Source: Shiella aurantiaca
GTDB lineage: Bacteria > Bacteroidota > Bacteroidia > Cytophagales > Cyclobacteriaceae
Assembly: GCA_030412945.1 (NCBI GenBank)
Contig: JAUHJS010000005.1
Span: 124,001-188,000 of the forward strand
Direction: 5' to 3'
Length of the DNA: 64,000 bases
The notes beneath the pieces are model-generated. The model was given only the letters and a program-made list of their open reading frames with translations, was not told where the DNA came from and ran no database searches. Of this stretch, positions 37,197 through 46,461 are shown piece by piece; within the stretch, counting starts at the first letter, position 1; each line of letters opens with the position of its first letter. Position numbers and translations under genes: made by a program.

Positions 37197-40100
37197 AGCG
37201 AGAACCTTTGCCATATACCGATTCCAGGCTGATGGTATAGCCTAATTTATCAGCTGCATCCTTGGCAATGTACAAACCAAGTCCCGTCCCGGGTGCCAAA
37301 TCAGTAGCGCGGTAGAACATCTTAAAGATTTTTTCCTGATCCTCCTCACGGATGCCAATGCCATTGTCTTCTACGTTTAGCTCAAATTGAGTTCCCCTCA
37401 CCTTGCAGGTAATGCGCACAAAATGTTCCGCTTCTTGATGCAGATTTTTATACTTAAAGGCATTGGTAATCAGGTTAGAAAGCACAATTTTCAGGCGCAT
37501 GCGATCGCTGTATAGCGTACACTTTTTATCAATATCGCATACCAATTGAGCCGTATTCTTCTCATCGGGGATGCTATCCAGTATTTCTTGTACCACTTGG
37601 GTAAGGGGCAGATATTCCAGCTTACTTTCTGAGCGGGCATTATAAGCATAATCGAGAATCTCCCGAATAAAGGTATCCTGCTTATCGATGCTCTTATCCA
37701 TCAGGGTAATGTAGGATTCCATCTCCGGAGAAAGCTTTTGCATACGCAAGAGGTTAATCAAGCCCTTGATAGATTTGGTAGGGGCGCTCAAATCGTGCGA
37801 TACACTATACACAAATCGATCTAACTCTTCATTAGTGTGTTTGAGCTCGGAGATAAGGCGCTCGCGGTCTTTTTCTATTTCTTTCCTCCTGCTTATATCC
37901 GACAGCGTGCCGCTTAAGCGATAGGTACGTCCGCAATCATTCACTATGGCCTTTCCTTTACCATGCAGCCATACCAAAGAGCCATCGACATGGCGGATGC
38001 GGAACTCAAAATCGTAGGGTTCATTATTTTTGATAGCCTCGGTAAGTACCGATACCATTTTATCTCGATCCAAGGGGTGCATCATGGCCAAAAAATCCTC
38101 GGAAGTTACCACTGTACCCAAGGTAAGACCCAGCAAACGATACACTTCCGCGCTGAGTTCCACCCGCATTTCTTGCAAATCGATAGTCCAAACACCCATC
38201 TTGGCATTGTCCAGAGCAAGATTGAGCTTAGCTTCATTGCGTTCAATCTCGGCAATTTTGTTTTTCACAATGGTTTGAAGATTCTTATTCAGACGATTCT
38301 GACTGATCATCTGGCTAATCAGGTAGCCCACGAAGCCGACCAAAATAACCGATATCACTATAAAGCTAGCCTGCAAGTAAAAAGGTTTACTCACCTTTAG
38401 TTCCGGCATATAGGCCATGTCGGCCCAATTCCCGTCTGGCAGATGGTATTGCAGGCGGAAAATATATTCACCCGAAGGCAGGCTACCGTAGTCAATGCTG
38501 CGATCGGGTAGTCCGGTAGAATATTGCCATTCAATATCGTAGCCTTCCAACTGATAGCGCAGCGGCACAGGCCTGCGCAACAAGTTGGGCCACTCGATTA
38601 TAAAAGCCAAGGCATAATTGTCATGCCCCATTTCAATGGGCTTCCCTTCCACTTTTTGGCGGGTATTGTTCACCGAGATGTATTCCACACTAGGCGGCCT
38701 CAAGCGCCCTACCGGATATGCCTCTTCGGGATTGTAAATATTGAGCCCTTTATTGGTTCCTATCATTATTTTCCCCGATTGGGCTTTGATCAAGGCTCCC
38801 CGATTTACTTCCGAGCCAATAAGACCGGAACGAGCATTCAGATGATGCACCCTGTTAGGACTCAGTGAGTAAACCCCATCATCAGTACCCAGCCAAACCT
38901 CATCGGGGGCGCTTACTAGCTGGGTATACACCGCATTATTCAGCTTAAATCCCCACAGGGATTTCGATACAAATTTTTCATTATCCCAAGCAGCCAAGCC
39001 ATTTTCTGTCCCAAAATAGAGGCTGTCATTAATCACCGCCATGGAATACAACTGATACAGTGTCGGCCATGCCGCTTTGGAATAAGCCCGAATATGGCCG
39101 CTATTGATAGTTATCAACCCAAAATTGGTAGCAATTAACAGGCTGTCACCCAATTGCCTCATGCTTCTCGGGTATCCGTAGATTTGGTATTTCGACACTA
39201 ACTGGTCATTGTGCAGATACCATAAGGTGTTTTTATTGTCTTTCACCCACAGCGTATCGCCTGTACTATAAGCCGATACTACCGATTGCCCCTCTGTACT
39301 TAGTCGTTCGATGCTGTAATCCTTGGTATTAAAGCGCCCAAGCCCCGCATCTTGCATGGCTATATACAATTCACCCGCATGCACAGTGGCACTGATAAAG
39401 CGGATATTGGATAGCATATCTTTGCTAAACGCATGTCGGTACACTACTTTATTGTCTTTAATTACCGCATAGCTGAATCGGCTACCCACCAAAAAGGTAT
39501 GGGGCGCAAATTCATGAATGAGCGTAACCTCCTTAGTAGGTAAGTCCAGATCTAAAAATCCCATTATGGAGAAATTAGGTAGATAATGAAGCCCTCGATA
39601 GCTGCTAATCCACAAGGTGCCTTCCTCATCCATAAAAAGCCTACTACTAAAGGCACGGGCATCTTCTGTGGTAGTGAGAAAGGCTTGCACTTCTCCTTCT
39701 GAACGATTGGCCTTGAAGAACCTTAAGTCATCCCGAAACACTACCAAACCGCTAGGATGAAGCTCCAACTCCCGCAAAATTCCTGTTGGGTCTTTCCTGT
39801 TTTCGTAAAGTAAATGTAATCGATCTTCCCTCCACTCCCACAAATGATATCGACTGATAGCGACCACGCTGGAATCAGTAAAAACCACCTCCCGCAAGGA
39901 CAATTTACCGATTTGCTCGGGCTGCAAACTTTCGTGGATTTTATAAGGCACAAACTGTCCTTGTTCTTCACGGTATAGCCCATCGGCACCTAATAGTAAC
40001 AGATGTTGGTCGTGATATTGAAGTTGATGGATTTTACCGGATAATTGTAAGGGCAAAGGTCTACTTTCCCATTGCTTATCATGTAAACGGAAGGTGTGCA

Positions 40101-40560
40101 GGGTATCGCGTAGTAAAAGCGTTAGTTCGGTATCCTCTCTCCCCTCATAGGCTACCCAAGCGTGATCCATTTTTTTATAAATGGAATCTTTAAATCCGGT
40201 ATCGTGCCATGCACCCTCTTCCAAGTAAAAGAGCTTGAACCCGTAGCGATTGGTGACTCCGGAAAGAAACACACGCTTTTTTTGAGCAGAAAGTGAAGTA
40301 GAAACGATGAGGGGAATCTCTTTGCTCGTAGGGTAGTTCACCCAATTATCCCCATCGAAGCGTACCAAGCCCCTATCGGTGGAAACCCACAGAAATCCAT
40401 CCTCATCTTGTGCCATGCTGTTCACGTGGTCGGAGATGAGGCCATCTTCCATCAATAAAGTTTCCACACTGTACACCTGCGCCCGCACCTCATGGGTAGG
40501 TGAAAAAACAATTCCCAAAAGGAAAAAACAGAAGTATACACTGACACGTAAGGGGCGCAC
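37165..40560 (-). CDS. Two-component sensor with Reg_prop propeller, Y_Y_Y, PAS and kinase domains
   Basis: A 1131-residue membrane kinase. Order: signal peptide (1-28), a double seven-bladed Reg_prop propeller (about 35-620, with blades such as DEDGFLWVSTDRGL and GTLWISSYRGL), a Y_Y_Y domain (about 640-725), a transmembrane helix (about 733-752), a coiled coil, a PAS domain (about 782-893), HisKA with His922 (YSVSHDLSAP) and an HATPase domain with DNGIGI and GTGLGLYIA. Unlike hybrid HTCS proteins of Bacteroides it has no receiver or AraC domain. The start codon at 40560 is GTG. It probably senses an extracellular ligand; the partner regulator is unknown. Confidence 0.93.
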   Translation of the reverse strand: MRPLRVSVYFCFFLLGIVFSPTHEVRAQVYSVETLLMEDGLISDHVNSMAQDEDGFLWVSTDRGLVRFDGDNWVNYPTSKEIPLIVSTSLSAQKKRVFLSGVTNRYGFKLFYLEEGAWHDTGFKDSIYKKMDHAWVAYEGREDTELTLLLRDTLHTFRLHDKQWESRPLPLQLSGKIHQLQYHDQHLLLLGADGLYREEQGQFVPYKIHESLQPEQIGKLSLREVVFTDSSVVAISRYHLWEWREDRLHLLYENRKDPTGILRELELHPSGLVVFRDDLRFFKANRSEGEVQAFLTTTEDARAFSSRLFMDEEGTLWISSYRGLHYLPNFSIMGFLDLDLPTKEVTLIHEFAPHTFLVGSRFSYAVIKDNKVVYRHAFSKDMLSNIRFISATVHAGELYIAMQDAGLGRFNTKDYSIERLSTEGQSVVSAYSTGDTLWVKDNKNTLWYLHNDQLVSKYQIYGYPRSMRQLGDSLLIATNFGLITINSGHIRAYSKAAWPTLYQLYSMAVINDSLYFGTENGLAAWDNEKFVSKSLWGFKLNNAVYTQLVSAPDEVWLGTDDGVYSLSPNRVHHLNARSGLIGSEVNRGALIKAQSGKIMIGTNKGLNIYNPEEAYPVGRLRPPSVEYISVNNTRQKVEGKPIEMGHDNYALAFIIEWPNLLRRPVPLRYQLEGYDIEWQYSTGLPDRSIDYGSLPSGEYIFRLQYHLPDGNWADMAYMPELKVSKPFYLQASFIVISVILVGFVGYLISQMISQNRLNKNLQTIVKNKIAEIERNEAKLNLALDNAKMGVWTIDLQEMRVELSAEVYRLLGLTLGTVVTSEDFLAMMHPLDRDKMVSVLTEAIKNNEPYDFEFRIRHVDGSLVWLHGKGKAIVNDCGRTYRLSGTLSDISRRKEIEKDRERLISELKHTNEELDRFVYSVSHDLSAPTKSIKGLINLLRMQKLSPEMESYITLMDKSIDKQDTFIREILDYAYNARSESKLEYLPLTQVVQEILDSIPDEKNTAQLVCDIDKKCTLYSDRMRLKIVLSNLITNAFKYKNLHQEAEHFVRITCKVRGTQFELNVEDNGIGIREEDQEKIFKMFYRATDLAPGTGLGLYIAKDAADKLGYTISLESVYGKGSRFTVKGPVQIS

Positions 40561-40634
40561 GCAATTAGGGGTTTTTACCTAAGATAGAAAATTTGTGCGT
40601 ATGTGCTTCGCCAATCTGACGAAAGGGGCAAATT

Positions 40635-41243
40635 TTATTTCAAAGAAGGTAAAGAGAGCTTGTACTTTACGGCCAACAGGCGCAGTACTATTATCAACCC
40701 AATTGAAAGCAAAAGGGTAAGATTCCTATCCAAATAGGGGTGCAAAACCAAATAGAGTATCGCTCCGGCCAAGCAAGCAGTAGCGTAGATTTCCTTTCGG
40801 AAAATCACAGGGATTTCATTGCTGAGCGTATCGCGGATTACCCCGCCCATCACAGCCGAAAACATACCCATAATGGCCGCAATCTCGGGTGCTACACCCA
40901 GTTGCAAGCACTTTTCCACCCCTAGCACGGTAAAGAAGCCAATCCCTAGGGTATCAAACAATAAAAAAGTTCTGCGGAGCTTGGCCAGCTGCTTATGCAT
41001 CACGAAGGTCATGAGCACACCAATAAAGATGGCGTACAGAAAATACACATCACCCACCCATACCAGCGGGTAACTCCCCAATAGCACATCGCGGAGGCTA
41101 CCGCCTCCTATTGCCGTAACAAAACCCATAAATCCGGCTGCAAACCAGTCTTTTTCCTTATCCTCAATAGCCAATGCCCCCAAGATGGCAAATACCAAAG
41201 TTCCGAGCAGTTCGAGGATGTATTGTAGGTGGGTGGTGGACAT
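40635..41243 (-). CDS. TRIC/UPF0126 (YadS-like) membrane channel protein
   Basis: A 202-residue protein with seven hydrophobic helices made of two repeated halves. Each carries the glycine-rich motif of the family: GGGSLRDVLLG and GGVIRDTLSNE. Homologous prokaryotic TRIC channels conduct K+ as trimers. The ATG at 41243 (MSTTHLQYI) is favoured over an upstream start. A perfect -7 box lies only 4 bp upstream, so the mRNA may be leaderless. Confidence 0.9.
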   Translation of the reverse strand: MSTTHLQYILELLGTLVFAILGALAIEDKEKDWFAAGFMGFVTAIGGGSLRDVLLGSYPLVWVGDVYFLYAIFIGVLMTFVMHKQLAKLRRTFLLFDTLGIGFFTVLGVEKCLQLGVAPEIAAIMGMFSAVMGGVIRDTLSNEIPVIFRKEIYATACLAGAILYLVLHPYLDRNLTLLLSIGLIIVLRLLAVKYKLSLPSLK

Positions 41244-41247
41244 GGTG

Positions 41248-41255
41248 CAAAAGTA
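41248..41255 (-). promoter_or_regulatory. -7 box of the TRIC-family gene
   Basis: A perfect TACTTTTG on the minus strand, 4 bp upstream of the ATG at 41243. The -33 element is weak. Confidence 0.5.
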
Positions 41256-41402
41256 CAAAGAAACGCATCAAGTTATAATTTCTCAGCAAAAGCCTAGTAC
41301 GCTCAAAGGACTTACTTTTTGGTACAATTTTGGCATGAAGCCTTACTCTTCTTCTATGAAGTCATTTAAATAACCCATTATTCTCAAATAACCCAATGTA
41401 CT

Positions 41403-41846
41403 ATGAAAAGAAACACAATCACCCTCCTTGCCTTCGCTTTACTAAGCGTGTTCTACTCCTGCACTCAGGACGACAAAAGCTCTGATGCCTCCCTGCAAGT
41501 TTCACTTATTGCTCCTAATGGGGGTCGATTAGCGGAATCTGAACAGCAAGTATCCCAATGGATTGAAACTGATTTGAAAGCCAAATTCGGAACCAAAAAA
41601 GAATTCAGCCTCCCCCAAATCACCTACTTTGCTATAAAAGATGGCGTGATAGCCAGCATCAGTTATACCTTAGAGGATGGTAGTAGCAATAATTTCATTG
41701 TTAAAAAAGGGGAAGGCGATGAAAAAACCTACAAAATAGCCTGCAGCGGAGATGCGTGCTGTCAAATAATCGGTACTGAATCGGGAGGAACTGTAGAATT
41801 TACCTGCAGCTGCAATGACTGTGCAGTAAGCTACGAAGTGCTATAA
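41403..41846 (+). CDS. Cysteine-rich small lipoprotein, unknown function
   Basis: A 147-residue lipoprotein (lipobox FYSC, Cys20). After an acidic mature N-terminus the C-terminal 40 residues hold six cysteines in the order CSGDACC then CSCNDC. This pattern could bind metal or form several disulfides in the periplasm. No known family comes to mind. It is a single gene flanked by divergent and convergent neighbours. Confidence 0.75.
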   Translation: MKRNTITLLAFALLSVFYSCTQDDKSSDASLQVSLIAPNGGRLAESEQQVSQWIETDLKAKFGTKKEFSLPQITYFAIKDGVIASISYTLEDGSSNNFIVKKGEGDEKTYKIACSGDACCQIIGTESGGTVEFTCSCNDCAVSYEVL

Positions 41847-41876
41847 AGTAAATCACCAAAAAGCTGAAAACAGAAA

Positions 41877-41897
41877 AGGCGCCTTTTGAGCGCCTCT
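41877..41897. terminator. Weak hairpin after the cysteine-rich lipoprotein gene
   Basis: Six-base arms AGGCGC / GCGCCT around a seven-base loop, with a short pyrimidine tail; lies between convergent genes. Confidence 0.4.
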
Positions 41898-41934
41898 TCC
41901 GTAAAACAATTTAATTCGATTAAGATCAAATTTA

Positions 41935-42567
41935 TTAAGAATCTGATGAATTCTCTCCTTGTATTTCGATTTTAATCCGCAAGAAAATCTCAACTTCCAT
42001 TCTCATATAGTTTATTAGGTCCTTAGATTTCCCTTTAGACTTAATAATCTTGTTTCTGGGAAGATCCCAGATTACACATTCTGCTCCTAAGTCTTCTGAA
42101 CTAAAAGCATCTTCCATAATTGCCAATATTGATTCTTGCTCACTCTTTTCAAGTTTTTTGTTTTTGAAATAAAGCTTTACTAAAAAGAACCTACCATCTA
42201 AAATAAGGCCCAATTCTGGATTAACCGTCACTTGTAATTTGTCATAAGACCATATAGCAGAACGAGGGACAAACCATTCTATTCTCTTATACTTCTTATA
42301 CAATTGCCTTATTGAAGATATCAAAGGACGATAATGTTCACGTTTTAAATCGTGGCTAAGGTTACGTAAGAAATCTTCATATTCTGAGATATCTCCGTCC
42401 CTTCTAAAAACATCAATCATCTTCTCTCTCAAAGGCTTATAGAAGTCTTTTAAGGGGCTATACGGCTCAAACAAACTAGCTTGGACACACTTCCTCCTAT
42501 CCAATCCTCGACTGGATAGAAAATTTATGAATACCGACATCGGTATTTTTTTGTTATAATTTTTCAT
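41935..42567 (-). CDS. Hypothetical protein, AT-rich gene
   Basis: A 210-residue basic protein without signal peptide or membrane helix. It has charged helical stretches (RQLYKKYKRIEWFVP) and a possible beta core (ELGLILDGRFFLVKLYF). Codon use is visibly more AT-rich than its neighbours, which hints at recent transfer. Two starts are possible: 42567, or an ATG at 42540 (MSVFINFL) that lies inside the palindrome AATACCGA-CA-TCGGTATT. Family and role unknown. Confidence 0.65.
   Translation of the reverse strand: MKNYNKKIPMSVFINFLSSRGLDRRKCVQASLFEPYSPLKDFYKPLREKMIDVFRRDGDISEYEDFLRNLSHDLKREHYRPLISSIRQLYKKYKRIEWFVPRSAIWSYDKLQVTVNPELGLILDGRFFLVKLYFKNKKLEKSEQESILAIMEDAFSSEDLGAECVIWDLPRNKIIKSKGKSKDLINYMRMEVEIFLRIKIEIQGENSSDS
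42530..42547. promoter_or_regulatory. Palindrome over an alternative start codon of the AT-rich gene
   Basis: Perfect eight-base arms AATACCGA / TCGGTATT with 2 bp between, next to a run of seven T on the plus strand. The in-frame ATG at 42540 sits in its centre, so it could be an operator or occlude translation. Confidence 0.4.
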
Positions 42568-42747
42568 AAGATATTTTTTTAGTGGGCAGCGGTTCCCCTA
42601 CCCAAAAGAATTCAAATCCTGTACATGAACTCATGCAGGAATCATTTTGAACCAGTTGCACATTATTTCATGTGCAGAATCAGAAGGATAAAATACTTAC
42701 AGTATTACAATAGAGAGGATAATATCAAACATAGTCTCACCACGACT
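42568..42747. other. Hairpin-rich intergenic stretch upstream of the 6S-like RNA
   Basis: No gene seen. It contains three small hairpins: CCTG-CATG / CATG-CAGG (42618-42639), TGCACAT / ATGTGCA (42657-42676) and ATACT / AGTAT near 42693-42705. None has a T tail. Confidence 0.5.
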
Positions 42748-42755
42748 TATCTTTG
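42748..42755 (+). promoter_or_regulatory. -7 box of the 6S-like RNA gene
   Basis: A perfect TATCTTTG; transcription should start near 42761. No good -33 element is seen 19-21 nt upstream. Confidence 0.6.
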
Positions 42756-42760
42756 ACCAA

Positions 42761-42905
42761 AATTAATTACCGAAACGGTATTGCTTATGAGCATAACAAT
42801 GGGTAATATTGAACTACCAATTGAATATTACTATGTTATGTTTGATGGGAGAACTAATCCTATCTCACAAGCAATACCAGACTTTAACTAAGGTCTGGTT
42901 TTTTT
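42761..42905 (+). ncRNA. Structured small RNA, 6S-like
   Basis: About 145 nt between a perfect -7 box and a strong terminator, with no reading frame of note. Stems: closing P1 GGTATTGCTT (42777-42786) / AAGCAATACC (42869-42878), 10 bp perfect; apical P2 CATAACA (42792-42798) / TGTTATG (42834-42840); P3 GTAATATT (42803-42810) / AATATTAC (42824-42831), with a 13-nt loop. Between P1 and P2 is an asymmetric bubble: five nt on the 5' side and 28 nt on the 3' side, which holds a small hairpin (GAT.GG / CC.ATC). This is the overall design of 6S RNA (closing stem, central bubble with a 3'-side hairpin, apical stem). A TATGTTTG at 42837-42844 sits at the P2-bubble junction like a -7 element. A Bacteroidota 6S class (6S-Flavo) is known. 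RNA gene likely, 6S identity inferred. Confidence 0.7.
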
Positions 42906-42906
42906 A
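42877..42906 (+). terminator. Rho-independent terminator of the 6S-like RNA
   Basis: Arms ACCAGAC / GTCTGGT with a short loop, followed by seven T. The left arm overlaps the last bases of P1. Confidence 0.85.
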
Positions 42907-43007
42907 TGCGTTAACGTCTGCTAATATACGCTTCACGGTTTTAATATCAAATTATATTTCTAAAACAAGACAAATTATTTAAACGGATTTAAAATAGTGT
43001 AAACGGT

Positions 43008-43047
43008 AATCAAAAACGGCACCTTATAAAAGGTGCCGTTTTTGATT
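43008..43047 (-). terminator. Rho-independent terminator after nrdA
   Basis: Perfect 18-base arms AATCAAAAACGGCACCTT / AAGGTGCCGTTTTTGATT with a four-base loop. T runs are present for the minus strand. Confidence 0.9.
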
Positions 43048-43048
43048 T

Positions 43049-45424
43049 TTAAGATCCGCACATCTCGCATCCTTCCGGATTGTCGAGTGAGCAGGCTATG
43101 GCTGCGGCATTATCTTCGGCACTAAGCACTTGCGGATTCGCCTTGGGCTGTTCCATGCTGGCCTTATCCACTGTAAACTTAATGGCATCAGTGGCGGCCT
43201 TGGTGCGGAGGTAATACATACCAGTTTTCAAGCCCTTCTTCCAGGCATAGAAGTGCATAGAAGTAAGCTTACCAAAGTTAGGATCCTGCAAGTGGATATT
43301 CAAGCTTTGGCTTTGGCAGATATAGGCTCCACGGTCGGCACTCATATCAATGATTGATTTCTGAGAAATCTCCCACACCGTTTTGTAGATATCCTTGATA
43401 TGCTGAGGAATCTCGGCAATATTTTGCACCGATCCGTTAGCAGCAATTAATTTGTTCTTCATGGTATCGCTCCACAAGCCCAATTCGATCAAGTCTTTTA
43501 ATAAGTGTTTGTTCACCACAATAAACTCACCCGAAAGTACTCTGCGGGTGTAAATATTAGAGGTATAAGGCTCAAAGCACTCGTTATTTCCCATAATCTG
43601 AGAAGTAGAAGCCGTAGGCATAGGCGCTACTAGCAAGGAGTTGCGTACACCGTGCTTTTTCACTTCTTTCTTCAAGTTGTCCCAATCCCAGCGACCGCTA
43701 TCAGGAGTTACACCCCACATATCAAACTGGAAAATCCCTTTTGATACCGGAGAACCTTTGTAGGTTTCATAAGGACCTTCTTTGATAGACAAATCCTTAG
43801 AGGCCGTCATGGCTGCAAAGTAAATGGTCTCGAAAATTTCTTTATTTAGCTGGCGGGCTTCCGGTGAGTCGAAGGCCATGCGCAACTTAATAAAGGTATC
43901 GGCCAAGCCTTGTACACCAAGCCCAATCGGACGGTGACGCTTGTTAGAATATTCCGCTTCCGGCACCGGATAGTAGTTCACATCAATCACCCGGTTTAGG
44001 TTTTTGGTGGCTACATAGGTGATATCGTATAGTTTCTTATGATCAAAGCCTTTGTCGGTAATGAACATAGGCAAAGCAATAGAAGCCAGGTTACATACCG
44101 CCACTTCATCTGGAGAAGTATACTCCATGATTTCGGTACATAGGTTACTGCTCTTAATCGTACCCAGATTTTTCTGGTTCGATTTTTTATTGGCAGCATC
44201 CTTGTAAAGCATATAAGGTACACCCGTTTCTATTTGGGCTTCCAATATCTCAAACCAAAGCTCTTGGGCTTTTACCGTTCCGCGGGCTTTACCTTCTTTC
44301 TCGTATTTTTCATACAATCTTTCGAAGTCTTCGCCATAGGCTTCAGAAAGTCCCGGAGCTTCATTAGGGCAGAACAATGACCAATCTTCATTGGATTCCA
44401 CACGCTTCATGAATAAATCCGAAATCCAAAGGGCATAGAACAAGTCGCGAGCGCGCATCTCTTCTTTCCCGTGGTTTTTCTTCAGTTCCAAGAAAGAATG
44501 AATATCTGAATGCCAAGGCTCTAGGTAAATAGCAAAGCTTCCTTTACGCTTTCCACCTCCTTGATCTACATAGCGGGCGGTCATGTCAAAATTGCGCAAC
44601 ATAGGCACAATCCCGTTCGACACACCGTTTGTTCCACGGATGTATGATCCGGTAGCACGAATATTATGGATGCTCAAGCCAATACCACCAGCCGACTGCG
44701 AGATTTTCGCACACTGCTTCAAGGTATCGTAAATACCATCAATACTATCATCTTTCATCGTAAGCAAGAAGCAAGACGAAAGCTGAGGCTTAGGCGTACC
44801 GGCATTAAAAAGAGTAGGCGTGGCATGTGTAAACCACTTTTCGGAAAGCAGATTGTACGTTTCGATTACCGCATCGATATCTTCAAAGTGGATACCCACT
44901 GCTACCCTCATTAGCATGTGTTGCGGGCGTTCCACAATTTTCCCATCAAGCTTCATTAAATATGAACGCTCAAGGGTTTTGAATCCGAAATAGTCATAAG
45001 AGAAGTCGCGTGTGTAGTCAATAGCAGCATCCAGCTGGGCAGCATGCTTCTTTACCACGGCATAGGCCTCTTTCGACAATAGGGGCGCGTTTTCACCCGT
45101 ACGTGCATCCACGTAGGTGTACAAGCGCTTCATCGTACTAGAAAATGACGCACTGGTGGTTTTATGCAAATTCGATACCGCAATACGAGCCGCCAGCACC
45201 GCGTAATCAGGGTGTTTGGTGGTCATTGATGCGGCCGTTTCTGCGGCCAGGTTATCCAACTCCTGGGTCGTTACACCATCGTACAATCCATTGATTACCT
45301 TTTTGGCAACTTCAATGGGTTGAACAAACTGGCTATTGAGCCCATAGTTTAGCTTTTCGATACGGGCGGTGATTTTATCAAACTTCACCGACTCTCTGCG
45401 TCCATCTCTTTTTAGTACTAACAT
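43049..45424 (-). CDS. nrdA: Class Ia ribonucleotide reductase, large subunit
   Basis: A 791-residue subunit that reduces ribonucleoside diphosphates. It begins with an ATP-cone (about 1-90, [16 protein letters not shown]), the allosteric activity site. The catalytic barrel has SSCFLLT (redox Cys), NLCTEI (radical Cys and Glu), the second redox Cys and radical-path tyrosines near [20 protein letters not shown], and a C-terminal CEMCGS cysteine pair that exchanges electrons with thioredoxin. It follows nrdB after 41 bp on the same strand and ends at a strong terminator. The eukaryote-like NrdA form is common in Bacteroidota. Confidence 0.97.
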   Translation of the reverse strand: MLVLKRDGRRESVKFDKITARIEKLNYGLNSQFVQPIEVAKKVINGLYDGVTTQELDNLAAETAASMTTKHPDYAVLAARIAVSNLHKTTSASFSSTMKRLYTYVDARTGENAPLLSKEAYAVVKKHAAQLDAAIDYTRDFSYDYFGFKTLERSYLMKLDGKIVERPQHMLMRVAVGIHFEDIDAVIETYNLLSEKWFTHATPTLFNAGTPKPQLSSCFLLTMKDDSIDGIYDTLKQCAKISQSAGGIGLSIHNIRATGSYIRGTNGVSNGIVPMLRNFDMTARYVDQGGGKRKGSFAIYLEPWHSDIHSFLELKKNHGKEEMRARDLFYALWISDLFMKRVESNEDWSLFCPNEAPGLSEAYGEDFERLYEKYEKEGKARGTVKAQELWFEILEAQIETGVPYMLYKDAANKKSNQKNLGTIKSSNLCTEIMEYTSPDEVAVCNLASIALPMFITDKGFDHKKLYDITYVATKNLNRVIDVNYYPVPEAEYSNKRHRPIGLGVQGLADTFIKLRMAFDSPEARQLNKEIFETIYFAAMTASKDLSIKEGPYETYKGSPVSKGIFQFDMWGVTPDSGRWDWDNLKKEVKKHGVRNSLLVAPMPTASTSQIMGNNECFEPYTSNIYTRRVLSGEFIVVNKHLLKDLIELGLWSDTMKNKLIAANGSVQNIAEIPQHIKDIYKTVWEISQKSIIDMSADRGAYICQSQSLNIHLQDPNFGKLTSMHFYAWKKGLKTGMYYLRTKAATDAIKFTVDKASMEQPKANPQVLSAEDNAAAIACSLDNPEGCEMCGS

Positions 45425-45465
45425 TTTTATGCGGTATTGAGGGTATTTAAATGTATTATATCTTC

Positions 45466-46461
45466 TTAAAAATCTTCGTCTAGGGAGAACTTAGCGCTGG
45501 TATCGGCAGCGTCTTTCATTACTCCGGCTTTTTGGTACTCGGCTACGCGCTTCTCGAAGAAGTTGGTTTTTCCTTGCAAGGAAATCATCTCCATAAAGTC
45601 AAACGGGTTAGCCGTGTTGTATATCTTAGGGCATCCTAGCTCATTCAATAGGCGGTCGGCCACAAACTCAATGTACTGACACATCAGTTCGGCATTCATG
45701 CCAATCAAGCTTACCGGCAGGGCATCTACCACAAACTCCTTCTCTATCGTTACAGCATCGCGAATAATGGCCGTTACGGTTTCCACAGGCAGCTTATTAA
45801 TAAGGTGCTTAGTATATAGGTGACAAGCAAAATCGCAGTGCAAGCCTTCATCACGTGAAATCAGCTCATTGCTAAAGCTCAAGCCGGGCATTAAGCCACG
45901 CTTCTTCAACCAGAATATGGAGCAGAAAGAGCCAGAGAAGAAAATCCCTTCCACAGCCGCAAAAGCTACCAAGCGCTCGGCAAAGCTACCATCGCTGATC
46001 CAGCGAAGCGCCCAGTCAGCTTTCTTCTTCACGCAGTCCATAGTATCTATGGCGTGGAAAAGCATGTCCTTGGTTTTAGCATCCTTTATATAGGTGTCTA
46101 TCAATAAAGAATACGTCTCTGAATGGATGTTTTCTATGGCGATCTGAAAGCCGTAAAAAAACTTGGCTTCGGTGTATTGCACTTCCGATACAAAGTTCTC
46201 AGCCAGGTTTTCGTTTACTATCCCATCACTGGCCGCAAAAAACGCCAACACATGTGAAATAAAGTGGCGCTCTCCGTCATTCAGATTCGCCCAGTCTTTT
46301 AAGTCTTGGCTCAGGTCAATCTCCTCGGCTGTCCAGAAACTTGCTTCGGCTTTCTTGTAATACTGCCAGATGTCATTGTGTACAATCGGAAAAAGTACAA
46401 AGCGGTCTTTGTTCTCCTGCAAAATCGGTTCTACGGCACCTACAACTGTCTTGTTATCCAT
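45466..46461 (-). CDS. nrdB: Class Ia ribonucleotide reductase, small (radical) subunit
   Basis: A 331-residue ferritin-like protein holding the diiron-tyrosyl radical cofactor. Iron ligands and radical site are in [28 protein letters not shown] and [11 protein letters not shown]. The C-terminal tail ending FSLDEDF docks on NrdA. It has no ATP-cone. It is the first gene of the nrdB-nrdA operon. Confidence 0.96.
   Translation of the reverse strand: MDNKTVVGAVEPILQENKDRFVLFPIVHNDIWQYYKKAEASFWTAEEIDLSQDLKDWANLNDGERHFISHVLAFFAASDGIVNENLAENFVSEVQYTEAKFFYGFQIAIENIHSETYSLLIDTYIKDAKTKDMLFHAIDTMDCVKKKADWALRWISDGSFAERLVAFAAVEGIFFSGSFCSIFWLKKRGLMPGLSFSNELISRDEGLHCDFACHLYTKHLINKLPVETVTAIIRDAVTIEKEFVVDALPVSLIGMNAELMCQYIEFVADRLLNELGCPKIYNTANPFDFMEMISLQGKTNFFEKRVAEYQKAGVMKDAADTSAKFSLDEDF

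Noticed and set aside
42601-42640. TTCAAAT segment resembling a tRNA T-loop
   Set aside because: No pairing T-stem, no anticodon or acceptor arm; not a tRNA.
43008-43047. Long perfect hairpin considered as a small RNA or transposon end
   Set aside because: Its position right after the nrdA stop and the T run explain it as a terminator.
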